Positions 20,425 to 28,020 of a stretch of 31,424 nucleotides of DNA are shown here, piece by piece. This DNA comes from a virus, in the IMG/VR virus record IMGVR_UViG_3300027805_000056, positions 1 to 31,424 of that record, one strand, 5' to 3'. Made by a program: the position numbers and the translations under genes. Numbering within the stretch: position 1 is the first letter of the stretch; each line of letters begins with the position of its first letter. The notes below the pieces were generated by a model. The model did not search any database and was not told where the DNA came from. It saw only the letters and a program-made list of their open reading frames with translations.

Positions 20425-22574
20425 CCGCACTCAGCATCCAACCCGCCTACCCGCTGTTCACCGACAAGGATGGGGCACCACTACGCAACGGGTACGTCTG
20501 GATCGGTGCGGCCAACCTGCCCCCGCAGACCAACCCCATCGGCGTCTTCTGGGATGCGGCGCTCACCATCCCCGCCGCGCAGCCCGTCCGCACGATCAAC
20601 GGCTACCCGTCGAACAACGGCACCCCGGGGCGTCTGTACGTCAACAGCGACTACTCGATCCTCGTGCGAGATCGTGCGGGTACGCTGGTCTACAGCGCCC
20701 CGGCTGCTGGCGAGCGGTTCAGCGAGGTCGTCATCACCGGCATCGACTCGTCGAAGGTGCAGTACCTGCCCAGTGGCCCCGGTGCTGACCCCACCAACGT
20801 CCAGACGGTGCTGCGTCGCACCATCCACGTTGACGACTTCGGTGCCATCGGTGACGGCATCGCCAACGACAGCGCCGCGTTCCAAGATGCGGTGGACTAC
20901 GCTGAGTCGCTTGTCGGCACGTCCGCCTTCGACGCCGTAGGCGTAGAGATCCAACTCGGCCCGAAGAAGTACCTCCTCGGGTCCACCATCACCGTGACCA
21001 ACGGAGGCATCGGCTTCCGTGGGCCGCTGGGTCGTGGAGCGATGGTCGAGGGCAACGTGCTGCTGTTCGACGTTGGCGATCCGACCAACGCGCAGCGTAT
21101 CCGATTCGTCAGCTTCGAGAACATCCACTTCTTCTGCAACGTCGCTGCGGGCACCACGACGGCGGTGCGCCTCTACCGCACGATCCAGACGCAGTTTCAA
21201 CTGTGCTACTTCAGCAACTGGAACATCGCCATCGACTCGGTGCGCGGGAGCACGACCCACTTCGACCGCTGCTACTGGGCAAACAGCCTACGCAACGTGC
21301 AAGGCCAGGCGTTCATCAAGCTCAGCGGGCTGGACGAATCGCTGTTCCCCTCGCCTCCCGCAACCGGGGCGCCGGGTGGTGGCGTCCACCTCACCGACTG
21401 CGAGTTCGACGGCGGGCCGGCAGAGATGCTGTACGGCATCCAGGTGCGCTCGGTTGATGGTCTCTACATCACCCAGTGCCACTGGACCGACTGCGTTTAC
21501 ACCCTCGGCATCGTGCCAGAGGGTGTGCCCGACAGCCACGTCATCCTTGACATCCACGTCACCAACTGCTATTTCGACGGGCCGGCAACCGTCACCCCCG
21601 ACCCGGTGAATGTGCTCATCGGCGGCACGGTGCGCGAGACGGTGACGATGGCTTCCGGTGCCACCCGGACGAGCAGCTACGAGAAGATCAAGTTCACCGG
21701 CTGCACGTTCCGTGGCGATGCTCGGGCCGAGCACTCGGTCAGCGTGCGCGTCACCGATGGCGACTCGTGGTGGGACAACACTACTCGGCGGCTAGAGAAC
21801 ATCATCTTCAGCGCGTGCATGTTCGGCCAGGTCAAGCGATCTGGTCTTTTCATCGCTGGCGCCGCCACCAATCCGACTGACACATTCATCGAGCCGTTCG
21901 GCGTCGTGGTCGATGGTTGCACCTTCTACGACTGTGCGCTGACCAACCCGACTGGTATCGGATCGGGTATCAACGCCCAGGCCGAGAGCATCGTCATCTC
22001 GAACTGCGCGTTCCTGCCCAACAACGGCACGTCGGACTTCATCGTCAACCTGATTCCGTCCGATGCTGGCGATGACGCCGGCCCGGGATGCATCGTTGTC
22101 ACGGGCAACGACTTCAGCAAGGCCGATGGTGCGACGGTGCGGGTGCTGAACGTCTCGCCCGCTCAGATCGGCGTCAGCATCGAGCAGTCGAACAACCTGT
22201 TCCCCGGCTCGGGCACCCGCATCAGCGAGGTCTACCGGCTCACCACGACCAATGCCACCACGACGAACCTGTGGAGTTACACGGTGCCCCAGGGTGCCGC
22301 TGGACACGTTCGTGCCCGGGTGGTCGGATCGACGGCCACCGGCAACTATCGAGCGGTCTACGAGTTTGAGGTGGGCTTCGGGCGAAACGCGGTGGGTACG
22401 AACCTGTCCACCGGCACCGGGAACTGGGCCAGCGTGATGAGTTGGAACCCCGATTCGCTCGCCACTCCGCCGACTGCCACCATGAGCGCGAACGTGCTGA
22501 ACGTGGACGTGACTGGTGTTGCAGCTACCAGCATTGACTGGGATGTTCACATCGACCTGGTGCGCTCGCGCTAA
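20421..22574 (+). CDS. Tailspike protein with P22-type head-binding domain and beta-helix
   Basis: This 717-aa protein binds and probably cuts host surface polysaccharide. Residues 1-105 (IQPAYPLFTDKDGAPLRNGY, LTIPAAQPVRTINGYPSNNG, YSILVRDRAGTLVYSAP) follow the N-terminal head-binding domain of P22 gp9. Next comes VDDFGAIGDGIANDSAAFQD (about 138-157), the signature of the pectate-lyase-like right-handed beta-helix, which runs through about residue 600 with many FTGCTF/FSACMF/FYDC-type turns. The last 110 residues form a beta-rich trimerisation or carbohydrate-binding end. AGGAG (20411-20415) precedes the ATG. P22 places gene 9 at the end of the late genes too. The enzyme activity (endoglycosidase or lyase) and receptor cannot be read from sequence. 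Confidence 0.9.
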   Translation: MTALSIQPAYPLFTDKDGAPLRNGYVWIGAANLPPQTNPIGVFWDAALTIPAAQPVRTINGYPSNNGTPGRLYVNSDYSILVRDRAGTLVYSAPAAGERFSEVVITGIDSSKVQYLPSGPGADPTNVQTVLRRTIHVDDFGAIGDGIANDSAAFQDAVDYAESLVGTSAFDAVGVEIQLGPKKYLLGSTITVTNGGIGFRGPLGRGAMVEGNVLLFDVGDPTNAQRIRFVSFENIHFFCNVAAGTTTAVRLYRTIQTQFQLCYFSNWNIAIDSVRGSTTHFDRCYWANSLRNVQGQAFIKLSGLDESLFPSPPATGAPGGGVHLTDCEFDGGPAEMLYGIQVRSVDGLYITQCHWTDCVYTLGIVPEGVPDSHVILDIHVTNCYFDGPATVTPDPVNVLIGGTVRETVTMASGATRTSSYEKIKFTGCTFRGDARAEHSVSVRVTDGDSWWDNTTRRLENIIFSACMFGQVKRSGLFIAGAATNPTDTFIEPFGVVVDGCTFYDCALTNPTGIGSGINAQAESIVISNCAFLPNNGTSDFIVNLIPSDAGDDAGPGCIVVTGNDFSKADGATVRVLNVSPAQIGVSIEQSNNLFPGSGTRISEVYRLTTTNATTTNLWSYTVPQGAAGHVRARVVGSTATGNYRAVYEFEVGFGRNAVGTNLSTGTGNWASVMSWNPDSLATPPTATMSANVLNVDVTGVAATSIDWDVHIDLVRSR

Positions 22575-22591
22575 CATCTGCGAGTGCAGCA

Positions 22592-22864
22592 ATGGCTTCC
22601 GACAACACAGTCCAGACCCAAGTGGAATATCTAGCTCAAGTCATCACAGAGATCGAGGACAAAATGATCGACCCCATCGACTACGGATTGCTCAAGGGCA
22701 AGGTCGACGCACTAGAACACAAGATTGACAATCTCAGCGGAAAGGTGGATCAACTGGTCCACCTCGCCAGTGAGGGCAAGGGCGGCATTCGCGCCCTGTG
22801 GTTCGCCGGCAGCATTGTTGCCGGCATCATCGGTTGGGTTGGCGCAGACAGGTTATTCAAGTGA
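22592..22864 (+). CDS. Single-pass membrane protein, XhlA/holin-like
   Basis: This 90-aa protein has a hydrophilic N-terminal 65 residues with a heptad pattern (LLKGKVDALEHKIDNLSGKV) followed by one membrane helix (ALWFAGSIVAGIIGWVGADR, about 68-87). A coiled coil followed by a C-terminal membrane segment is the plan of XhlA-like haemolysin and holin accessory proteins. It is the first gene of the lysis cassette and overlaps the GTA-type holin by four bases (GTGA). It may regulate hole formation or be a class III-type holin. There is no strong ribosome-binding site before ATG 22592, 17 bases after the tailspike stop, so coupling may be used. Confidence 0.7.
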   Translation: MASDNTVQTQVEYLAQVITEIEDKMIDPIDYGLLKGKVDALEHKIDNLSGKVDQLVHLASEGKGGIRALWFAGSIVAGIIGWVGADRLFK

Positions 22865-23256
22865 CACCCATCGACCCCATCAGCGCAGTTCTCGGCATCG
22901 GCGGTAAGCTGATTGACCGTCTGTGGCCTGACCCTGAACAGAGGGCGCAGGCTCAGATCGCACTGATGGAGCTCGCGCAGAAGGGCGAACTGTCTGAACT
23001 GGTGGAGCGAGCCTCCATCATCAAGGCCGAAGCGCAATCTGAGCACTGGCTTGCTGCGACATGGCGACCCGTGCTGATGCTCACATTCGGCGCGTTGATC
23101 GTGGCTCGATGGCTCGGGTACTCGGCACCGAATCTGAGTCCAGACGAAGTGCTCAAACTGTGGGACATCGTTGAGCTCGGCATTGGCGGTTACGTGATCG
23201 GAAGAAGCGCCGAGAAAATCGTTCCGAGTATTGCCGACGCCATGAGGAAGAAGTGA
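22861..23256 (+). CDS. Holin, GTA 3-TM family
   Basis: This 131-aa protein has the pattern of the GTA_holin_3TM family (first known from gene transfer agent release): IDRLWPDPEQRAQAQIALME, then the strongly conserved EHWLAATWRPVLMLTF, GALIVARWLGY, and LWDIVELGIGGYVIGRSAEK. Membrane helices are at about residues 67-87 and 99-116; a third shorter hydrophobic stretch near the N-terminus (AVLGIGGKLIDRL) is amphipathic. It makes the inner-membrane hole that releases the endolysin. It starts at GTG 22861 in a GTGA overlap with the preceding gene, and its stop overlaps the M15 peptidase start. Confidence 0.88.
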   Translation: MTPIDPISAVLGIGGKLIDRLWPDPEQRAQAQIALMELAQKGELSELVERASIIKAEAQSEHWLAATWRPVLMLTFGALIVARWLGYSAPNLSPDEVLKLWDIVELGIGGYVIGRSAEKIVPSIADAMRKK

Positions 23257-23618
23257 TGGACTGGTCGGATTACCCGAACTTCGACGAGCGGGAGTTCCGC
23301 TGCCGGCATTGCGGGCGGCAGGAAATGAAGCCCGAGTTCATGGCGAAGCTGCAGGCGCTGCGAACGGCCTACGGCAAGCCCATGAGCATCTCGTCAGGGT
23401 ATAGGTGCGCCGACCACCCCATCGAGAAGGCGAAGCCCTCGCCCGGGATGCACGCTACCGGGCGCGCGGCAGACATTGCGGTGCAGGGTGCTGAAGCCGT
23501 CCGCGTGCTCCAACTGGCCCTCGAACACGGGTTCACCGGGATCGGGGTGCAGCAGAAGGGCACCGGACGCTTCATCCACGTCGATCTGCGGGAGCAGCCG
23601 ACGATCTGGTCGTACTAG
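23256..23618 (+). CDS. Endolysin, peptidase M15A-like
   Basis: This 120-aa zinc peptidase cuts peptidoglycan stem peptides. The M15A pattern is complete: SISSGYRCADHP (residues 44-55), GMHATGRAADI with zinc ligands His66 and Asp73, and RFIHVDLR with the third ligand His108; the acidic residue after this (Asp110) is also typical. Length is that of stand-alone M15 endolysins. Residues 14-20 (FRCRHCG) hold a CxxC seen in many phage members. ATG 23256 overlaps the holin stop (TGATG) and has AGGAAG 6-12 bases upstream; GTG 23253 is also possible. No signal peptide, so it relies on the holin. The stop codon lies in a CTAG shared with the opposite-strand gene. No Rz/Rz1 spanin pair was seen nearby. 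Confidence 0.93.
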   Translation: MDWSDYPNFDEREFRCRHCGRQEMKPEFMAKLQALRTAYGKPMSISSGYRCADHPIEKAKPSPGMHATGRAADIAVQGAEAVRVLQLALEHGFTGIGVQQKGTGRFIHVDLREQPTIWSY

Positions 23619-23806
23619 GCCAGAGCCGCGAACGCTGCCACCAGCGCCACGATGGCGACGGCGCAGATCAACGTCTGCATCACTTGTGCAAACGCGAAAT
23701 CAGCAAAGCGGTCTTCTTCGTCAGTGGCACCGAGTTCGGATGCTGCCTCGGCCGCTTCGCTGTAACCACCACTTCCTTGGTCGTGAATCGGTGCATGTTG
23801 GCGCAC
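23615..23806 (-). CDS. Small C-terminally anchored membrane protein, overlapping the zinc-ribbon gene
   Basis: This 63-aa protein is encoded largely out of frame with the zinc-ribbon gene (overlap 23680-23806). It starts at GTG 23806 preceded by AAGGAGATACCA, a near-perfect ribosome-binding site with good spacing. The first 40 residues are hydrophilic and acidic (EAAEAASELGATDEEDRF) and the last 22 (VMQTLICAVAIVALVAAFAA) form one membrane helix that ends at the stop codon. Its stop (TAG) is made by the same CTAG as the endolysin stop on the other strand. It also fills the otherwise empty 60 bases between the endolysin and the zinc-ribbon gene. The role is unknown; a lysis helper is possible, though it is transcribed with the early-type genes. 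Confidence 0.6.
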   Translation of the reverse strand: MRQHAPIHDQGSGGYSEAAEAASELGATDEEDRFADFAFAQVMQTLICAVAIVALVAAFAALA

Positions 23807-23886
23807 TGGTATCTCCTTCGCATGTAGTCAGACTGTTTCCGTGTTTCGAGGACTTGCGTCCACGTTCCGCACTCGGGGCACTGCAT
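23680..23886 (-). CDS. Zinc-ribbon protein with NrdR-like N-terminus
   Basis: This 68-aa protein opens MQCPECGTWTQVLETRKQSD and continues MRRRYQCANMHRFTTKEVVV, the recurring small phage pattern CP.CG.wt.VLETR...d...RRRYeCan.HRF.T.E. The four zinc ligands would be Cys3, Cys6, Cys28 and His32. The N-terminal CPxCG and RRRYxC layout is like that of NrdR-type zinc ribbons, but the ATP-cone is missing. It is likely a nucleic-acid or protein-binding regulator. The Arg-Arg in RRRY is coded AGG AGA, which makes the ribosome-binding site of the overlapping membrane gene. It follows the previous gene by six bases. Confidence 0.82.
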   Translation of the reverse strand: MQCPECGTWTQVLETRKQSDYMRRRYQCANMHRFTTKEVVVTAKRPRQHPNSVPLTKKTALLISRLHK

Positions 23887-23892
23887 GTTGGC

Positions 23893-24168
23893 CTATTTGG
23901 CGTTAGGCCCCAAGGCTTCGCGCGCCAGGTGGGCCATTCCCTCTGCAGTCCACGTGTCAACGCCGTCGGCAATCTCTGCCAGCGCAGCGCGCAGCCGCTC
24001 AATCTCGTCAGCGGCTTCGTCCACAGCCTGCGCTAGTTTGCTGTCAAACCACAGCGAACTCTCGGCATAGAAGTTCTCGCCAGCGCGCAAGCGCTCCACC
24101 AGCGGCCTAACACTTCGCTCAACTTGACCCGCCACGGCACCGTGGTTCTCGTCGGTCTTCGCGTCCAT
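23893..24168 (-). CDS. Hypothetical 91-aa phage protein
   Basis: I do not recognise a named family. The protein starts MDAKTDENHGAVAGQVERSV, followed by helical stretches (LVERLRAGENFYAESSLWFD, VDEAADEIERLRAALAEIAD) that could pair as a coiled coil, much like the short accessory proteins common in phage early regions. The ATG at 24168 is chosen because AGGAG ends six bases upstream; GTG 24174 is in frame but overlaps this site. The ribosome-binding site is within the last codons of the upstream gene, whose stop lies two bases before the start, so translation is coupled. Confidence 0.7.
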   Translation of the reverse strand: MDAKTDENHGAVAGQVERSVRPLVERLRAGENFYAESSLWFDSKLAQAVDEAADEIERLRAALAEIADGVDTWTAEGMAHLAREALGPNAK

Positions 24169-24170
24169 CG

Positions 24171-24536
24171 TCACTCCTGTTGCGCCCGCGTGGCGGGCCG
24201 GTTACCAATGGCGATTGCACGCTGCATCGCCTTCGCTCGATCCCGCATCCGCTGACTGCGCTGTGTCGGCGTCAGTCCCGGCGGTCGCTTGACGTCCTTG
24301 CCCTCACCCCATGCGTAGGCTGCGATTGTCCAGCGACCGATGCTGTCCTGTTCCCAGGCCGCGATACGCACGAGCCTGCGCCGGTACAGTGTCGCAACGA
24401 ACTTGCGACAGGCGTTGTACGCCAGTCCCGACTCCTCGCTCAGACCGCGCACCGTTGTCGACCCTGCGATGAGGACCGAGATGGCCTCCGCGTAGCACGA
24501 CACGCTTGCGAGGTGGCGTCGTAGTGATCCGCTCAT
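24171..24536 (-). CDS. Winged helix-turn-helix-like DNA-binding protein
   Basis: This 121-aa protein contains AEAISVLIAGSTTVRGLSEE (about residues 17-36) followed by SGLAYNACRKFVATLYRRRL, a helix-turn-helix that ends in a recognition helix, then VRIAAWEQDSIGRWTIAAYAW, which would form the wing. The C-terminal half (PTQRSQRMRDRAKAMQRAIA) is basic and helical. Phage early operons often carry such small transcriptional regulators or replication-associated DNA-binding proteins. It starts at ATG 24536, overlapping the helicase stop by one base (TGATG). Its target is not known; the GTCACA boxes near the left end are one candidate. The family is uncertain. Confidence 0.65.
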   Translation of the reverse strand: MSGSLRRHLASVSCYAEAISVLIAGSTTVRGLSEESGLAYNACRKFVATLYRRRLVRIAAWEQDSIGRWTIAAYAWGEGKDVKRPPGLTPTQRSQRMRDRAKAMQRAIAIGNRPATRAQQE

Positions 24537-25942
24537 CAAACCCCCTTCTGTTGTCGGTACTTCTTCACGGCGCTGCGCAGTGCGTTCTGCGTCGTCGCCT
24601 TCTCGTCGAGCGCGATGGCCTGCGCCTGGTCAAGCGTATCGCGGCACATGATCCGGTGGCAAACCACCGGGGCACCCTGACCCTGCCGGCGCACCCGGGC
24701 GTTCATCTGGTCGTACAGATCGAGTGACCAGTTGAGCCCAAACCAGACCACCGTGCGTCCACGCTTCTGCAGGCCGTCGATGCCGTGTCCCATGCTGGCA
24801 GGATGGCCAATCATGAGTTGACAGTCCCCCTTCATCCACCTGTCCATTGCAGCCGTGAGTGACCCCTCGGTCTTGCACTCGGTCAGGTTGATCGGACGCA
24901 GATCCTTGAACCGCGCCATGATCCTCTCAGCATCGCTCCGGTAGGCATAGGAGCACAAGACGGGAGAACCCTGAGCCTCGTCGATGATCTCCTCCAGCGC
25001 GTCGAGCTTGAGCTCGTGGATCGGCTCCCACAGGGGCATCCCCGCCACCGGGTACACGGCGCCGTTGCTGAACTGCAACGCCTTGTTGGTCAACGAGCCT
25101 TGGTTGAACACCTCGACCGTGGTGCCGCTGTCGAGCTGCGTGAAGAACTCCTTCTCCAGCTGCTCGTACTTCGCTCGGACCTCGCCCTCCATCTCGACCT
25201 CGATGTTGTTGACGATGAGGTCGGGCAGGGGGTTGTAGTCCTCGGCTGACATCTCCAGCGTGATGTCGCCGATGAGGTTCTTGATCGTGTCCTCGGCGTC
25301 GTCGTAAAGCACCTCCTTGTACGTGCCCACCTTGCGATAGAAGCGCGTCTTGAAGGCGGTCTTGGACGTGCCCAGGCGCACCCCTCGGTCCACCACGAGG
25401 AACTGGCCGTGCAGATCCTTGTAGCCGTTGCTGGCCGGGGTGCCGGTAAGGCCCGTCGTCCAGGCGAACTGATCGAGCACCTTGCGCACCGCCTTGACGC
25501 GGTCCGTCGCGCTGTTCTTCATCTTGCTGATCTCGTCCCACACCACCCCGTTGAACGGCAGCGGCTTGTCCTTGGCGACGTAGTACGTCTGCAGGGTCTC
25601 AGCGAGCCAGCGCAGGTTCTCGTAGTTGATGAGGTAGATGTCGGCGGGGCGCATCAGTGCCCGGGTGCGCTGGTCCTTGGTGCCCGTGACCATGCTGAAG
25701 CGCAGATGCTTCGTGTGCTCCCACTTCGCAGCCTCCTGTCGCCACACGAGTCGGATGACGCGGATCGGGGCGACGATGATCACGCCGCGCAGGTAGCCGG
25801 TGGACAACAGGTGCGCGATGCTGGTGAGCGTGATGACGGTCTTCCCGAGCCCCATGTCCAGCCACATCATCGACTGCGCGTGAGTGCATTGGAAGTTGAC
25901 CGCCTTCTTCTGGTAGTCGTGGAGCAGGTTGGGGGTTAGCAT
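24536..25942 (-). CDS. SNF2-like superfamily 2 helicase/ATPase
   Basis: This 468-aa ATP-driven DNA translocase has the motifs in order: DYQKKAV (Q-motif, about 9-15), DMGLGKT (I, 29-35), VVWDEIS (II, 133-139; DEIS instead of DEAH), GLTGTP (III, 164-169), and ARVRRQGQ (VI, 415-422), preceded by GHPASMGHGIDGLQ (V). This is the phage SNF2-type helicase that travels with VRR-NUC nucleases and functions in replication, recombination or restart. ATG 25942 is chosen; an in-frame GTG at 25954 would lengthen it by four residues. It overlaps the XF1762 gene by 7 bases. No fused nuclease domain is present, but the VRR-NUC gene two positions upstream may supply that activity. Confidence 0.92.
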   Translation of the reverse strand: MLTPNLLHDYQKKAVNFQCTHAQSMMWLDMGLGKTVITLTSIAHLLSTGYLRGVIIVAPIRVIRLVWRQEAAKWEHTKHLRFSMVTGTKDQRTRALMRPADIYLINYENLRWLAETLQTYYVAKDKPLPFNGVVWDEISKMKNSATDRVKAVRKVLDQFAWTTGLTGTPASNGYKDLHGQFLVVDRGVRLGTSKTAFKTRFYRKVGTYKEVLYDDAEDTIKNLIGDITLEMSAEDYNPLPDLIVNNIEVEMEGEVRAKYEQLEKEFFTQLDSGTTVEVFNQGSLTNKALQFSNGAVYPVAGMPLWEPIHELKLDALEEIIDEAQGSPVLCSYAYRSDAERIMARFKDLRPINLTECKTEGSLTAAMDRWMKGDCQLMIGHPASMGHGIDGLQKRGRTVVWFGLNWSLDLYDQMNARVRRQGQGAPVVCHRIMCRDTLDQAQAIALDEKATTQNALRSAVKKYRQQKGV

Positions 25943-26382
25943 CGGATTTCCCACAGTGTTCTAGCAATGCCCGCTGAGCCAATATCACTTCGCACTCTGG
26001 ATGGGCAATCCCAGCCCTTGTTAGGGGGAAGGTCTTTGACCCGAATCCACCCGACTGCTCGGAGTGAAGCGCCACTCTCATCGTGCTGCGTGTAAGTGAT
26101 GCAGCGCCTGTAGCCCATCGCCTTGGCCGCCCGCCACACCGCGCCATACAACATCGAGTTGGCGTTCTTGTCGCCCAAGGTGCAGGTTCGGTTTACCTCA
26201 AGGGTCAGCCCGTTGTCGAACATCCTCGCCACCGGACGACCAGCACAGGCCACACCAATCAATAATCCCCAATCTGTTTCCAGACCTATGCTGAACTTGT
26301 GCCCGACAGGGGGCTTGTTGTGGCGGTGGTGCACCTTGACGAACTCCTGTGCTGCTTTCAATGTGATCGGCACAATCAGCAT
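25936..26382 (-). CDS. XF1762-family protein, GNAT-like fold
   Basis: This 148-aa protein is recognised by its ordered blocks: LIVPITLKAAQEFVKVHHRH, NKPPVGHKFSIGLE, GVACAGRPVARMFDNGLTLEV, NRTCTLGDKNANSMLYGAVW and MGYRRCITYTQHDESGASLRAVGW. These mark the XF1762 family of phage and bacterial proteins, which look like small N-acetyltransferases. Family members have no proven substrate that I know of. It is the only metabolic-looking gene in the operon, and it sits between the nuclease and helicase genes with 7-base overlaps on both sides. A role in modifying a protein, nucleoside or small molecule during infection is an inference. Confidence 0.85.
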   Translation of the reverse strand: MLIVPITLKAAQEFVKVHHRHNKPPVGHKFSIGLETDWGLLIGVACAGRPVARMFDNGLTLEVNRTCTLGDKNANSMLYGAVWRAAKAMGYRRCITYTQHDESGASLRAVGWIRVKDLPPNKGWDCPSRVRSDIGSAGIARTLWEIRC

Positions 26383-26660
26383 GTCGTCAGCATCTCGTCC
26401 ACCATGCGCAGCCCAGCGTCCACGTTGTCAACGACGAACACGCTGACCTCGTGCCCACGCAGCCGGTTGTGCTCACGCTGCTGCGGGATCGCGGGCTTCT
26501 GCCCCTGGCGCTTGAACTCGCAGAAAAACATGCGCCCGTTGGGCAGCACGAACAGGCGGTCAGGCACCGCAGCGCGCGCTGGCGACGTGAACTTGTAGAC
26601 CAGCAGGCCGCGCTGCTTGGCGTAGTCGCACACCTTGGTTTCAATCTGCTTTTCGAGCAT
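26376..26660 (-). CDS. VRR-NUC nuclease
   Basis: This 94-aa protein is a stand-alone VRR-NUC domain of the PD-(D/E)xK superfamily. It shows KVCDYAKQRGLLVYKFTSPA, then PDRLFVLPNGRMFFCEFKRQ with Asp34, Glu48 and Lys50 as catalytic residues, and GQKPAIPQQREHNRLRGHEV with the conserved Gln. Such phage nucleases cut branched or Holliday-type DNA and usually pair with a SNF2 helicase, as here. The frame is open upstream to 26777, but that segment overlaps the methyltransferase; ATG 26660 is preferred because GAGGAT precedes it by five bases. It overlaps the methyltransferase end by 20 bases. Confidence 0.92.
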   Translation of the reverse strand: MLEKQIETKVCDYAKQRGLLVYKFTSPARAAVPDRLFVLPNGRMFFCEFKRQGQKPAIPQQREHNRLRGHEVSVFVVDNVDAGLRMVDEMLTTC

Positions 26661-28020
26661 GGTCAATCCTCGCTTGGGCGATGGTGAAGTAGTCGGCGTC
26701 ACGCTCCATGCCGATGAAGTGGAAGCCTTCGAGTGCTGCCGCTTTGCCCGTGCTGCCGCTGCCCATGAACGGGTCAAGCACGGTGCCCCCGGGCGGGGTG
26801 ACGAGGCGGCATAGGTAGCGCATCAGGTCGGTGGGCTTGACGGTGGGGTGATGGTTGCGGGATTTTCGGTCTTGCGTGCTGGTGTTGCCGTTGTTTCCGC
26901 TCGGATGCCCAACCATACTTTTCAGCCCATCCCCCATTTTCTGCGACGGTCGCTCATCCAATCCCTCGCACCCCTCGTCCCGATCCTTCTTGCTGGCCTT
27001 GGCGCAGTAGAAGAACCGGGCGGCATCATTCAGCAACCCCACCACCTCGTCGCTGCCGTCGTGGATCAGGTTGGCGGGCCAGCGGCCTTGTTGCAGCGTT
27101 CCAGCATGGCCAGTAACGCCGAACATTCCAGCCCTGGCTGCGCTCGCGGTTGTTCTGATGTTCGGGTCGCCTTCGTCAACACCCACCCTGCACCCGTCCA
27201 CGTTAATCGCCCCCGTCCCATGCGCCAGCACGTTCTCGGCCACGGTGCCCACCAGCGGCTTGCGGGCGACGGTGATGGGCTCTAGGGCGGGCTTCAGGGC
27301 GGTTCCCCAGCCGGCCCATTGGCGGGCGGCATCGGTTGCGGGGGCGGTTATGTCCCACGATCGGCCATCCTCGTCCGACCACATTGGCTGCGGCGGTCCG
27401 CCTTGCCGCTTGCCCTCTCCTACGACTTCGCGCTCCGCAAAGGTCTTGCTCTCAACGCTGCGGATGTCCGCCTCGCGCTCGACCCATTCTGGCACGTCGC
27501 CGAGCAGATGCCTGCACGCCTCAAGGTGTTCCCGCGTCATGATCGCGGGCTGGCTCGCCGCTGTCGTGTAGTGACCGCCCATGTTGGTGCCGGTCGCCTC
27601 GTCAATCTGCCGCGCCGTCACGCCAGTCGAGCGCACCCAATCCGTAAAGCGATACCGTCGCGCCGCTTGCTCCTGCGCCGCGTCCATCTTGTCGATCGCC
27701 TTCGACACATCCAGCGACTTCGGGAACCCCGACCCATACACCCAAGCGATCATGTCGCGGATCTCGAACCCCGCATCCTCGATCCGCACGGCCATGCGGT
27801 GCTGGGTCCGCGTGCCGGCAAACGCCAGCAGGTGCCCGCCAGGTTTCAATACCCGCAGGCACTCCCGCCAGATCGCTTCGCCCGGTACGTCGTAGTCCCA
27901 CTTCTTACCCATGAAGCTCAGGCCATAAGGTGGGTCAGTCACGACCGCATCGACGCTGTTGTCGGGCAGCATGGCCAGCCAGAACAGACAGTCTCCAAGG
28001 TACAGATCAGGGCTTCTCAC
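26641..28020 (-). CDS. DNA methyltransferase, beta class (N4/N6 type)
   Basis: This 459-aa enzyme transfers a methyl group from S-adenosylmethionine to adenine N6 or cytosine N4. Near the N-terminus is LYLGDCL...VVTDPPYGLSF (DPPY at residues 29-32, motif IV); at the C-terminus are HPTVKPTDLMRYLCRLVTPP and the AdoMet-binding LDPFMGSGSTG (about 416-425, motif I). Motif IV before I with about 250 residues between, which should hold the target recognition domain, is the beta-class order. It starts at GTG 28020, eight bases after AGGAGA; ATG 28041 (MLTGESS) is possible. The product may protect phage DNA against host restriction. No cognate restriction enzyme is nearby. Confidence 0.92.
   Translation of the reverse strand: MRSPDLYLGDCLFWLAMLPDNSVDAVVTDPPYGLSFMGKKWDYDVPGEAIWRECLRVLKPGGHLLAFAGTRTQHRMAVRIEDAGFEIRDMIAWVYGSGFPKSLDVSKAIDKMDAAQEQAARRYRFTDWVRSTGVTARQIDEATGTNMGGHYTTAASQPAIMTREHLEACRHLLGDVPEWVEREADIRSVESKTFAEREVVGEGKRQGGPPQPMWSDEDGRSWDITAPATDAARQWAGWGTALKPALEPITVARKPLVGTVAENVLAHGTGAINVDGCRVGVDEGDPNIRTTASAARAGMFGVTGHAGTLQQGRWPANLIHDGSDEVVGLLNDAARFFYCAKASKKDRDEGCEGLDERPSQKMGDGLKSMVGHPSGNNGNTSTQDRKSRNHHPTVKPTDLMRYLCRLVTPPGGTVLDPFMGSGSTGKAAALEGFHFIGMERDADYFTIAQARIDHARKAD

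Noticed and set aside
23476-24036. 186-aa rightward frame after the endolysin
   Set aside because: It overlaps the endolysin and the leftward zinc-ribbon and 91-aa genes, and has no start signal or domain; an Rz spanin was looked for here and not found.
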